A stretch of 64,000 nucleotides of DNA. It comes from Roseobacter sp. Lineage in GTDB: Bacteria > Pseudomonadota > Alphaproteobacteria > Rhodobacterales > Rhodobacteraceae. The stretch lies in the NCBI GenBank assembly GCA_015665415.1, contig JADFAE010000010.1, positions 124,001 through 188,000 of the forward strand, read 5' to 3'. Shown here piece by piece: positions 25,116 to 33,544 of this stretch. The notes beneath the pieces are model-generated. The model was not told the origin of the DNA. It was given only the letters and a program-made list of their open reading frames with translations, and ran no database searches. Made by a program: the position numbers and the translations under genes. Each line of letters starts with the position of its first letter. Positions within the stretch are counted from its first letter, which is position 1.

Positions 25116-26039
25116 TCAGGACAGGGGGGCAAGGCAACGCAGGCCGTGACCGTGTTCGATCTGCCAAGTTGGGGTGTTATGGCAAAAGTCTTTTGCAAAG
25201 GGGCAGCGTTCGCGGAATTCACACCCTTTAGGGCGGTTCAGCAGACTGGGCGGCTCTCCGATTAATGAAACCCACTCAAGCCGGGCATCTGGGTCCGGTT
25301 CGGGATTGGCACTCAGCAAGCAATGCGTATAGGGGTGGCGTGGCTCTTCAAAGATGGCTTCGGTTGTCCCCTCTTCGACCAAGCGGCCAAGGTACATGAT
25401 CCCCATGCGGTCTGCTACGTGACGAACGACATTCAGGTTATGGGTAATAATTACCATCGCCAGACCCAGCCGCTCGCGCAGATCATTCATCAGGTTCAAC
25501 AATTCCCCCTGAACCGAAACATCCAGCCCAGCTGTCGGTTCATCCGCAAGGATCAGCTTTGGCTCCAGCGCCAACGCCCGTGCAACGCCAACCCGACGGG
25601 CCTGTCCACCGGACAGCTGATAGGGGTAGCGATCAGCAAAATGACTGGGCAGATTCACCAATGACAGCAGGCGCTTCGCCTCGGCATCCAGATCACGGTC
25701 TTTCATGCCCTGGATACGGTAGGGTTCGGTGATTAGATTACGGATAGTCAACCGTGGAGATAAGGATCCAGTCGGGTCCTGAAACATCATCGCCATGTCT
25801 TTGCGCAAGGGGCGCATGGCGCGTTCCGACAGGCCGCGTATTTCCTGACCATCAAACAGCACAGAGCCTTCCTGTGCTGGAGCCAGCCCAGCAATAGCGC
25901 GAATGACTGTGGTCTTGCCAGAGCCACTTTCGCCGACCAACGCATAGGTCTCGCCCGGCTCAACCTTGAAGGTGATACCCGCCAGAACATTGACGTTCCC
26001 ATAACTGGTCTTCAGTCCATTCACCTCCAGCAAGCTCAT
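25116..26039 (-). CDS. Peptide ABC importer ATPase, DppF type
   Basis: A 307-residue ABC ATPase: Walker A GESGSGKTT near 37-45, signature LSGGQARR near 143, Walker B LILADEPTAGLD near 165. The C-terminal oligopeptide domain contains Cys-rich GCEFRERCPFAKDFCHNTP, which in OppD/DppF proteins binds an iron-sulphur cluster. It overlaps the DppD-type gene by four bases and precedes the amidohydrolase. Confidence 0.92.
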   Translation of the reverse strand: MSLLEVNGLKTSYGNVNVLAGITFKVEPGETYALVGESGSGKTTVIRAIAGLAPAQEGSVLFDGQEIRGLSERAMRPLRKDMAMMFQDPTGSLSPRLTIRNLITEPYRIQGMKDRDLDAEAKRLLSLVNLPSHFADRYPYQLSGGQARRVGVARALALEPKLILADEPTAGLDVSVQGELLNLMNDLRERLGLAMVIITHNLNVVRHVADRMGIMYLGRLVEEGTTEAIFEEPRHPYTHCLLSANPEPDPDARLEWVSLIGEPPSLLNRPKGCEFRERCPFAKDFCHNTPTWQIEHGHGLRCLAPLS

Positions 26040-27016
26040 ACCGGATCCTCCATCTGGTTAAGCCAACAGGCCGCCTGATGACCCACTTTCAAAGTCGTCA
26101 AAGGGGGCACATCACCGGCACAACGTGGCATAGCCTGATCACAACGGTCCTGAAAAATGCAGCCCTGTGGCAGGTTTGCCAGATCAGGCACCTCGCCGGG
26201 AATGGTGGGCAAGACCCTTGCTCGCTCCTTGATGTGGCCTGGATCGCAATCAATCAGACGCCGAGTGTAGGGATGCTTGGGATTGTGGAAAATCTCGCGC
26301 ACCTCGCCACTTTCCACCACAGCACCGGCATACATGACGACCACCCTGTCACAGAGCTCGGCGATGACCCCCAGGTGATGCGAGATAAACAGGATCGCAC
26401 AGTTATACTCTTGCTGCAGTTCTCGCAGTCGCTCAATCACCTGAACCTCGAGCGTGGCATCCAGTGCGGTTGTTGGCTCATCCGCGATCAGAAGGCTTGG
26501 TTCAGAAATCAGCGCCATAGCGATTGCGATCCGCTGGCGCATGCCGCCTGAAAATTCATGTGGGAACTGATCCAGACGCGCTTCGGGATCAGGGATACCC
26601 ACAGCGCCCAGCATTTGCGCCGCACGCCGCCGTTTGTCCGCGCGTGATGCGCTTGAACGGTGCTGAATATCAACCATCTGTCGACCCACGGACAGAACCG
26701 GATTGTGGGTCTGCATCGGGTCTTGAAAGACAATCGAGATATCAGCGCCGCGCAGATCACGCATCTTGCGTTCGGGCAGCGTCAGCAGATCCTGCCCCTT
26801 GAAGCGAACCTCACCTTCACGGAACCGGGTGTTTGGTGCCGTTAGCCGCAAGATCGAGGAGATCAGTGTGGATTTCCCGCAGCCGCTCTCGCCCACGATG
26901 CCAACAATCTCTCCCTTTTTGACGTCAAAAGTGATGTCGCGCAGGGCCTTGAGATCACCACGCGCAGTCTCATAATCGACGCTCAGGCGGTCGATTTCCA
27001 ACAAACTATCGCTCAT
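26036..27016 (-). CDS. Peptide ABC importer ATPase, DppD type
   Basis: A 326-residue ABC ATPase: Walker [10 protein letters not shown] near 41-49, signature FSGGMRQR near 155, Walker [14 protein letters not shown] near 178, and the C-terminal oligopeptide domain with [15 protein letters not shown]. Partner of the DppF-type ATPase; overlaps genes on both sides by four bases. Unlike the importer at 0-3.8 kb, the two ATPases are separate here. Confidence 0.92.
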   Translation of the reverse strand: MSDSLLEIDRLSVDYETARGDLKALRDITFDVKKGEIVGIVGESGCGKSTLISSILRLTAPNTRFREGEVRFKGQDLLTLPERKMRDLRGADISIVFQDPMQTHNPVLSVGRQMVDIQHRSSASRADKRRRAAQMLGAVGIPDPEARLDQFPHEFSGGMRQRIAIAMALISEPSLLIADEPTTALDATLEVQVIERLRELQQEYNCAILFISHHLGVIAELCDRVVVMYAGAVVESGEVREIFHNPKHPYTRRLIDCDPGHIKERARVLPTIPGEVPDLANLPQGCIFQDRCDQAMPRCAGDVPPLTTLKVGHQAACWLNQMEDPV

Positions 27017-27870
27017 CTCTGCTTCCTCAATTTTGGATCGACCACATCGCGCAAAGACTCTCCCAGGAAGGTGAAGCCCAGCGTCGCCAAGATGATCGGC
27101 AGCCCGCCGCCAACCACCAACCAGGGGGTTTGGCGAATGAGGGAATAGCCGTCCTTCAAGAGTGCGCCCCAGCTTGGAGTTGGCGGTTTCACCCCCAACC
27201 CAAGAAAGGAAAGGCCCGCCTCCAAGGCGATGACTGTTGGGATATCCATTGCCGCCAAAACCGCCAGGACACCAACGATGTTTGGCAACATATGCACCCC
27301 GAGAATGCGCGCCATGCTGGCACCCATGGAGCGTTCAGCCAGAATGAACTCTGAGTTACGCAAAGTCAGTGTCTGGGTACGGGCCACCCGCCCGTAGGTG
27401 GGGATCGAGGTCGCCATGACCACTAGCACCACCGTTTGCAGGCTGGGGCCAACCAGGGCGACGACGGCCAGGGCAAACATCACCGTTGGAAAAGAACGGA
27501 TGGTGTCAAAAAACAACATCAGCAAATTGTCGAGCCATTTGGGTCCATAGCCGGCAATCATGCCAAGAGTCAGCCCGATGGTCATGGCGCCAAAAACCGC
27601 AGGCAGCGCCACCTTCAGGGCCACTTGGCCACCTGCAATTACCCGCGAGAATGTATCCCGGCCAAGCTGGTCTGTACCCAGTAGATAGGTCAAGGAGGGG
27701 CCTTGCAGGCGATCCTGTATGTTCATGCCAATTGGGTCATGTGGCGTGATCCAGCTGGCAAACAGGGCGCAAAAAACAATTGTCCCGACGATGATCAGTC
27801 CCATCAACCCCAATGGGTCACGGGCGACACCGGTCAGGATAAGGTGAAGTTCGGAGCGGGGTTTTGACAT
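27013..27870 (-). CDS. Peptide ABC importer permease, DppC type
   Basis: A 285-residue membrane protein with the DppC mark LGTDQLGRDTFSRVIAGG and the coupling loop around FILAERSMGAS followed by LGVHMLPNIVG. Second permease of the importer whose binding protein is at 28.9-30.5 kb. Overlaps the downstream ATPase gene by four bases. Confidence 0.92.
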   Translation of the reverse strand: MSKPRSELHLILTGVARDPLGLMGLIIVGTIVFCALFASWITPHDPIGMNIQDRLQGPSLTYLLGTDQLGRDTFSRVIAGGQVALKVALPAVFGAMTIGLTLGMIAGYGPKWLDNLLMLFFDTIRSFPTVMFALAVVALVGPSLQTVVLVVMATSIPTYGRVARTQTLTLRNSEFILAERSMGASMARILGVHMLPNIVGVLAVLAAMDIPTVIALEAGLSFLGLGVKPPTPSWGALLKDGYSLIRQTPWLVVGGGLPIILATLGFTFLGESLRDVVDPKLRKQR

Positions 27871-27882
27871 CAGATCAACCCT

Positions 27883-28833
27883 CTACACTGTGCTGCGGGC
27901 ACGAGGATCGAGCCAGGCATTGATAAGATCAGCGAGGGCGGTCGAGACGACAAAAAGCGTGGTCGACACCAGAACAGCCCCCATAACGATTGGGTAGTTG
28001 CGGGTGGTAATACTGTCGATGACCAGCTTTCCCAGCCCTGGCCGCGCAAAGACGATTTCCGCGAAGACAGCGGAAGACAGTAAAAACCCGATGCCAACAC
28101 CGATAACTGTAACCACAGGCAAGATGGCGATGCGTAGTGCATAAATCATGACAATGCGACGTTCGCTAAGGCCAAAGGCGCGGGCGGTTCGGATATGGTT
28201 TTCCCCCATCACCTCGAGCATGGAAGCGCGCACCAGACGGGCCACATAACCGACCCAGCTGAGCCCGATCGCAAAGGCTGGCAAAACCAGATGATTGAGA
28301 CGGTCCAGAACGCCATCGCCAACGCCAATTGCCGGGAACCATCTGAGGTGGACGGCAAAGACCAACAGCGACAAAAGGGCAACCACAAAGGCAGGGGCGG
28401 CGACAAAGGCAACGGAAACCGCAGCAGTGATCCTGTCAATCAACGTGTTGGGATGCGCGGCAGCATAGGCGCCCAAGGCAATTCCCAAACTGGCGGACCA
28501 GAGGATTGAAGCAACAATCAATTCCAATGTGTAGGGTAACTGCTGCAGGACAATGGAGGTTACGGGACGGCCAGAAAATACATCAACCCCTAAGTCGCCC
28601 TGAAGCAGGTTGCCATAAAAAATAGCGAGCTGATTCCAGATCGGTTGATCCAAGGCCAGTTCCGCCGTCAGACGGGCCTGAAGTTCCGGAGTGGCACGGG
28701 GGCCAAGCATGATTTGAACAGGGTCGCCTGGCACGGCGCGGATCATCAAAAACATGGCGGTTACCGCCACGAACACGATCAGCGCAGCCAAAGCAAACCG
28801 TCTAACGGCATAGTGCAACATGAGTTCAGCCAC
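27883..28833 (-). CDS. Peptide ABC importer permease, DppB type
   Basis: A 316-residue membrane protein with an N-terminal membrane segment, the MIRAVPGDPVQIMLGP motif of DppB/OppB/GsiC proteins and a coupling loop RTARAFGLSERRIVMIYALRI written here only in part (RTARAFGLSE then ALRIAILPV). It lies 71 bases downstream of the binding-protein gene after a strong hairpin and 12 bases before the next permease. Confidence 0.92.
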   Translation of the reverse strand: MAELMLHYAVRRFALAALIVFVAVTAMFLMIRAVPGDPVQIMLGPRATPELQARLTAELALDQPIWNQLAIFYGNLLQGDLGVDVFSGRPVTSIVLQQLPYTLELIVASILWSASLGIALGAYAAAHPNTLIDRITAAVSVAFVAAPAFVVALLSLLVFAVHLRWFPAIGVGDGVLDRLNHLVLPAFAIGLSWVGYVARLVRASMLEVMGENHIRTARAFGLSERRIVMIYALRIAILPVVTVIGVGIGFLLSSAVFAEIVFARPGLGKLVIDSITTRNYPIVMGAVLVSTTLFVVSTALADLINAWLDPRARSTV

Positions 28834-28853
28834 CTATTGGACCTGGGAAAACA

Positions 28854-28886
28854 CGCGGCCACCCCCGGGGAGGGTTGGTGACCGCG
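28854..28886 (-). terminator. Hairpin between binding-protein gene and permease gene
   Basis: CGCGGCCACC (28854-28863) pairs with GGTGACCGCG (28877-28886) with one mismatch. No T-tract follows, and it sits after the binding-protein stop inside the operon. Such hairpins commonly protect the abundant binding-protein mRNA and lower expression of the permeases. Confidence 0.6.
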
Positions 28887-28904
28887 TTCAGCCTGGGGGA
28901 GAGA

Positions 28905-30464
28905 TCAGGCCTTTTCGAAATAGCGCAGAAGCGGGAGCCCATCCGGACGCAAGGCAGGGCGCACGCGTGCCGTGTGGACAACGGGCGTAGCCTCATGGGT
29001 GAGGAAGCGATAGGCGCCGCTTTCTTCCATCAGATCCTGTGCCCGCTGATACAGAACAGCGCGTTTTGCCGGGTCTGCAATTTGTGACGCATCACTGTGC
29101 AACTGATCAAACTCGGGGTTTGCGTGACGCTCCCAGTTCCAAATCCCGGCCTGCTCGGTGGTGAACCAGCCTGTTGCATAAGATGGATCCGGCGTCATGG
29201 AGTAGCGGTTCAAGACCAGTTGCAAATCGTCGTTGTCTCCCGAAGCCCAAAAGGCGCCGCTCTCCAGAACGTTGATTTCAAGCGTAATTCCAATCTGCGC
29301 CAACATCGCCTGAATGACCTGAGCCGCCGTGGAAAACGTGGTCTTGTTGATGATGTCGAGTGTCAGGGTTACATTGGTTTCGCCACTTTCAGCCATCAAA
29401 GCCATCGCCTTTTCCAGATTGGCTTCGGGTGGGATCAAACCCTGGGCTCGGTTGCCTGGAAGACCCGGAGCGATAATGCCTGTGGCCGGTTCTGCTGCAC
29501 CAAAATAGGCCGCTTCCATGATGGTGGGCACATCAATGGCGTGTTGGATCGCCTGACGCAGCTGCTTATTCTGCAGCTTTGGGTGATCCAGGTTCATGCC
29601 GAGCCAAGTGTAATACAGCGAAGGGCTTTCGATCAATTTGCCGCCATGCGGCACGCCTTCACGGTATCTTTGCACCGAGCCCAATGAGACTCGAGTGACG
29701 TCGAGTTCACCGGCTTCAAAAGCTATCTCCGCGGTGTTTTCATCGTCAATTGGGTAAACTTCGATGGTATCCCAAGCTGGGGCCTCACCTTGCCAGTCAG
29801 GATTGCGCTTGAGCACGGTTTTTTCTTTGGCAGACCAGCTGGCACGAAGGTAGGGCCCGCTTTCTGCAACAGGGTCGCTGCCAATACGTCCGCCTGCGGC
29901 CTGGACTGCGGCCTTTGAAACGATATTGCCTGCCGAATAAGGCAGAGCGATGGAAAAGAGCGGTGCATAGGCATCATTTAGGACAATTGTGCCTTCACGT
30001 TCACCGGTCACTTCGACATGGCTCAAGGGACCAAAGTCCGGTTTGATCGGGCTATCGGTTGCTGCATCAATGATGCGCTCGAAGGAGAATTTGACATCCT
30101 CAGCGGTCATTGCCCCAAAGCCATTGGTAAAGCCGATGTCGTCACGCAGAGCAAATTTTACATGGGTGTCGTCCAACTGTTCAATCATGCTGGCCGCATC
30201 CAGTTGCCATCCCCATTCAGTTCCGGGCTTAAACTGGATCAGCTTGTTGTAGATGGGCGCGTGGATCTCCTCTTCGATGATCCCAACGGAATGTGCTGGA
30301 TCCATATTTGGCGCGTCCCCATAGGTGCGGACACGCAGCACCCCGTCATCTGCGCCAAAGGCTTGGCTGGCCAACCCCATAGGCAAAGCGGCGGTCCCAA
30401 ATGCGGCGGCGCTTTTCAAAAAATTTCGGCGTCCCAGAGGTGCGCGGGTCCATTCGATTTTCAT
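28905..30464 (-). CDS. Peptide ABC importer substrate-binding protein with Tat-like signal
   Basis: A 519-residue family 5 solute-binding protein. The N-terminus carries a twin-arginine-like signal (LGRRNFLKSAAAFGTAALPMGLASQAFG), so it is exported folded. The mature part has the family signature YNKLIQFKPGTEWGWQLDAASMIEQLDDTHVKFALRDDIGFTNG in pieces. It heads the operon SBP-DppB-DppC-DppD-DppF-amidohydrolase, divergent from an HTH regulator gene. Ligand unknown. Confidence 0.9.
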   Translation of the reverse strand: MKIEWTRAPLGRRNFLKSAAAFGTAALPMGLASQAFGADDGVLRVRTYGDAPNMDPAHSVGIIEEEIHAPIYNKLIQFKPGTEWGWQLDAASMIEQLDDTHVKFALRDDIGFTNGFGAMTAEDVKFSFERIIDAATDSPIKPDFGPLSHVEVTGEREGTIVLNDAYAPLFSIALPYSAGNIVSKAAVQAAGGRIGSDPVAESGPYLRASWSAKEKTVLKRNPDWQGEAPAWDTIEVYPIDDENTAEIAFEAGELDVTRVSLGSVQRYREGVPHGGKLIESPSLYYTWLGMNLDHPKLQNKQLRQAIQHAIDVPTIMEAAYFGAAEPATGIIAPGLPGNRAQGLIPPEANLEKAMALMAESGETNVTLTLDIINKTTFSTAAQVIQAMLAQIGITLEINVLESGAFWASGDNDDLQLVLNRYSMTPDPSYATGWFTTEQAGIWNWERHANPEFDQLHSDASQIADPAKRAVLYQRAQDLMEESGAYRFLTHEATPVVHTARVRPALRPDGLPLLRYFEKA

Positions 30465-30772
30465 TTCATTCTCCCTTGGATCGTTTCAAAAGCCCTTTGC
30501 AGAAAGATTATCTCCATTCTTTCAAGGCTCCCTTTGTGCAAATCTCAGGAGGCGAGGCATCGATTTCGTGTCACCAAAACACACTCATGCATTCAGGCCG
30601 TCAGGCCAAAAAAGCGGGAGGATTGTTTAAATGTTACGTGATCGCCATCCTGATCCTGCTGTTTCTTGGGATCAAGATTTCCACCGATTAGCAAAATCTC
30701 AAAGTACACACTTGTAAGCTATTGTATGTTTTTGTACGCTCTATGTGGTACACCTGCTTACCAAGAGGCAGC
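30465..30772. promoter_or_regulatory. Divergent promoter region of peptide importer and HTH regulator
   Basis: About 310 bases, AT-rich in its right half. Inverted repeat TGTAC (30733-30737) and GTACA (30748-30752), ten bases apart, lies just upstream of the regulator start, nested inside GTAAGC (30714-30719) and GCTTAC (30756-30761). This is a likely operator for autoregulation. Confidence 0.55.
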
Positions 30773-31570
30773 ATGAGCAAAAACTTTTCAAAAAACCTTC
30801 GTAGTCTCTGTGCCAATCATGGGAGTTTTGCCCAGATCTGTAGAGAAATTGGAATCAATCGACAGCAATTCAATCGCTACGTAACCGGAGCAGGCATGCC
30901 CTCGGCGCATAACCTTCGCCGCATCGGTGCCCGGTTTGGTGTGTCGGATATCGACTTGATGCTCGAGCATGAAGAGTTCTTGGTGCGTCATATCCAGATT
31001 GCCTCCCCGTCAAAGCCAAAGACGGATCCGACCAGCAAATTGGTCGGCCTGTTTCAAGATCAGGCCAAGACATTGCGCCGATTTTTAGGCTTCTACCATG
31101 TGCACTTTCGAACCCCGGCCTGGCCTGATCAATTGGTACGCTCTTTGATTTGGCTCAGAGAACAAGATGGCTATGTCACCACCCATGCCTATGAACGCAT
31201 CATCAACAAGGATGGCAGCATTCGACAATGTTCACGTTACTCTGGACTGGTCACGATCCGTAGCAATCGAATTTATCTCGTTGAACATGTTATCTCCGGA
31301 GACAGCGCGTTGTCAGAAACCGTGTTGTTCTATCCCCATCGCCAACAGGTCAACATTCTAAAAGGGCGCTTCCTCGGGGTCGCGGCTCGTCCCCGTTTAT
31401 CGCCCTACTCTTCCCCGGTCATTTGGAAGCGCATTTCAAGCAGGGTCACAGCACGGGAAGCTCTTCAAGCAACAGGCGTTTTCTCGTTGAAAAGTGATCT
31501 CATTGAACCAAAAATCAGAAATCACATCGCCAGTTCTGCAGTTGAAGGTGGGACTCAATCGGGGATGTAA
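30773..31570 (+). CDS. XRE-type HTH regulator with unknown C-terminal domain
   Basis: A 265-residue protein whose N-terminal 60 residues form an HTH (SLCANHGSFAQICREIGINRQQFNRYVTGAGMPSAHNLRRIGARFGV shown in part). The remaining ~190 residues contain a conserved-looking stretch (GFYHVHFRTPAWPDQLVRSL, YSGLVTIRSNRIYLVEHV) that I do not recognise as a named ligand domain. ATG at 30773 has AAGAGG at good spacing; an upstream ATG at 30722 would place the operator-like repeat inside the gene. Divergent from the importer operon, so it is the obvious local regulator. Confidence 0.75.
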   Translation: MSKNFSKNLRSLCANHGSFAQICREIGINRQQFNRYVTGAGMPSAHNLRRIGARFGVSDIDLMLEHEEFLVRHIQIASPSKPKTDPTSKLVGLFQDQAKTLRRFLGFYHVHFRTPAWPDQLVRSLIWLREQDGYVTTHAYERIINKDGSIRQCSRYSGLVTIRSNRIYLVEHVISGDSALSETVLFYPHRQQVNILKGRFLGVAARPRLSPYSSPVIWKRISSRVTAREALQATGVFSLKSDLIEPKIRNHIASSAVEGGTQSGM

Positions 31571-31590
31571 ACTGCGTCTCAAAGGCAAAA

Positions 31591-31620
31591 CCGGGCAGTA
31601 TCGATCCAAAGACTGCCCGG
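31591..31620. terminator. Bidirectional terminator-like hairpin
   Basis: CCGGGCAGT (31591-31599) pairs perfectly with ACTGCCCGG (31612-31620), loop of 12. It is flanked by GCATTTTC on one side and, on the minus strand, by TTTTGCC, between two convergent genes. Confidence 0.8.
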
Positions 31621-31779
31621 TGCATTTTCTCAAGGCCGCAGCTGAACTCAACGACAACGATCTGCCGTCTTGTTCGGATCATCTACCTGGCACAAAATCA
31701 GATGCCCAAATCTGCCCATCAAAGCCAAGCTTGGCTTCCTTTCTGTGCAATCTGGTGCGTGGGTTTCACAAAAACGTGG

Positions 31780-32928
31780 TCATGGGGCCAGCCTGGCTGC
31801 CAGATATTGCTGAAAGTACCAAACCGTACGCTCTTTTGGTGAAAGACGCCCCGGTGCGGCGGCCAAAGCGCCTGCATTTTTGACAATCCCGCCGATGATC
31901 GGTTTGTCCTCATCGTTGATCACGTCAAAACCAGCTTTTAACTCCGCCGCATAGGCCTCCCGCTCGGCTGGGTCTTCGGGCACCGCACCAGGGTAATAGT
32001 CTGCCCCCCAGAGCACCTTCACCTGATGGGTGCCATGCGGTTGCAACGAGAGCCAGAATGTGCGCTCTGCGACGACAGACATCACATGACAGGGGAAAAC
32101 TGCCGACAAGACCGCTGTATTGCGGTCCTCTTCTGTCAGGCGCGGATTATCGACTGCCATATCAGAGTCACGTTCATAAGATTTCCCTGGGATCCGACCC
32201 TGTTTGTACAGGCTGTGGCCATCGCTGCCATGCATTGCATTGGCCAGTTTTGTCGGCATCGCAGGTTCAATCGTTTTGGCATGGGCCACAAACAGGTGAT
32301 AGCCCTCGGTGAAATTCTGCACCAAGATCTTCCAGTTTGTGTCCCAGATCTCTTCGACGCGAAACAGGGTACGGTATTTTGACAGTTGGTAGTTGTCCAA
32401 ATGCTCTGACAACAAGGTAAGACGCGGTGCCAGCGGCGCTGCCTCTGGATCCAGTGAAACATAGACCCAGCCCTGCCAGACCTCGACCTGGAACTGCGGC
32501 AGGCAGACTTCTTTTTTGTTGAAGTTATCGCGCATATGGGCGGCGCCAATCAACTGGCCATCCAGGTTGTAGGTCCAGGCGTGATAGGGACAGGTGATGC
32601 GCCCTTTCAGGTTACCGGCCCCCTGGAGCAATGTTGCCATGCGATGGCGACAGATATTGGACATCGCGCGCAGATTGTCATCGCGGTCACGTAGCACCAC
32701 AACGGGATCGCGCCCAATGGTCATGGTGCGATAGTCGCCCTGGTTCTCGAACTCGTCAATACGACCTACGCAGAACCATTCATGATTGAAGATCTCGTCC
32801 AGCTCCAGCTCCAGAAACTCTGGCGATGTATAGATCTGCGGCGGCGTCGCCTCTGCCATATCATCAGGCAACTCAGCATTGCGCCGCAGCGCCTCTAGCA
32901 ACTCGGCAATGGGCATATGTGGCTTCAT
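31780..32928 (-). CDS. Rieske-type oxygenase alpha subunit, probable N-demethylase
   Basis: A 382-residue ring-hydroxylating-type oxygenase. The Rieske 2Fe-2S ligands are Cys93-x-His95 (CRHR) and Cys113-x2-His116 (CPYH), and the mononuclear iron ligands are His211 and His216 in NFTEGYHLFVAH. Such enzymes with a sarcosine-oxidase operon often demethylate betaines (glycine betaine, stachydrine, carnitine types). No ferredoxin reductase gene is nearby, so electrons come from elsewhere. ATG at 32928 has GGGAG upstream. Last gene of the sox operon, 40 bases after soxG; substrate unresolved. Confidence 0.85.
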   Translation of the reverse strand: MKPHMPIAELLEALRRNAELPDDMAEATPPQIYTSPEFLELELDEIFNHEWFCVGRIDEFENQGDYRTMTIGRDPVVVLRDRDDNLRAMSNICRHRMATLLQGAGNLKGRITCPYHAWTYNLDGQLIGAAHMRDNFNKKEVCLPQFQVEVWQGWVYVSLDPEAAPLAPRLTLLSEHLDNYQLSKYRTLFRVEEIWDTNWKILVQNFTEGYHLFVAHAKTIEPAMPTKLANAMHGSDGHSLYKQGRIPGKSYERDSDMAVDNPRLTEEDRNTAVLSAVFPCHVMSVVAERTFWLSLQPHGTHQVKVLWGADYYPGAVPEDPAEREAYAAELKAGFDVINDEDKPIIGGIVKNAGALAAAPGRLSPKERTVWYFQQYLAARLAP

Positions 32929-32968
32929 CGTTGGAACTCCCGGTCGATTGGCTTGCGAAGGCGTTGGG

Positions 32969-33544
32969 TTATTCTTCAATCAACCCGTATTGATGCGCGC
33001 TTTCAGAGAGCAGCTGCCACAGGGACAGGGCCGAGCTGCGCGGTAACAAAAGGTTCAACCCATCGGCATCGCGCCAAAGGGTGGCACCAACGTGGTGGAA
33101 GGCGGTGGTTGCGACCGCCCCAACGACAAAGACGCTGGGCCGCAGATTGAGCGGCAGAAAATGGTTGAGCAGCGTTTCGGCCTTATCGCCTGAGATGCGC
33201 AGCCAACAGCGTGCATCCTGCATATCCAGAACCGCGCCCTCCTCAGCTGCCAGTTCAGGCTTTGGACGGGACCTGTCCGCAGGCGTCACCAGCCACCATT
33301 TTAGCGGCTCAACCCGCATCAGGATCCCATTGAAACCGGAAACCACGCGCCCCGGCTCCGGCGCTACGCTACAGCCGGCCAGTCGCGCAACCTCGGCACC
33401 GGTCTGCGCAAGGGGCGTGCCCCAGGCGGAAAACTGCAACAGGCCATAGCCAGTGACCTCTTGGATCGTGACACCCGGCTTTCCGGGGGCGCCGAACTGC
33501 CCTGCCCTGCGTATCGGCTGCAGTGGAGAAATCGCATTAGCCAT
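32969..33544 (-). CDS. soxG: Sarcosine oxidase gamma subunit
   Basis: A 191-residue SoxG-family protein, recognised by VTGYGLLQFSAWG, an LDMQDARCWLRISGDKAETLLNHFLPLNLRP core given here in part and FHHVGATLWRDADGLNLLLPRSSALSLW. It is the small folate-side subunit of the heterotetrameric oxidase. ATG at 33544 overlaps the soxA stop, so translation is coupled. Confidence 0.85.
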   Translation of the reverse strand: MANAISPLQPIRRAGQFGAPGKPGVTIQEVTGYGLLQFSAWGTPLAQTGAEVARLAGCSVAPEPGRVVSGFNGILMRVEPLKWWLVTPADRSRPKPELAAEEGAVLDMQDARCWLRISGDKAETLLNHFLPLNLRPSVFVVGAVATTAFHHVGATLWRDADGLNLLLPRSSALSLWQLLSESAHQYGLIEE

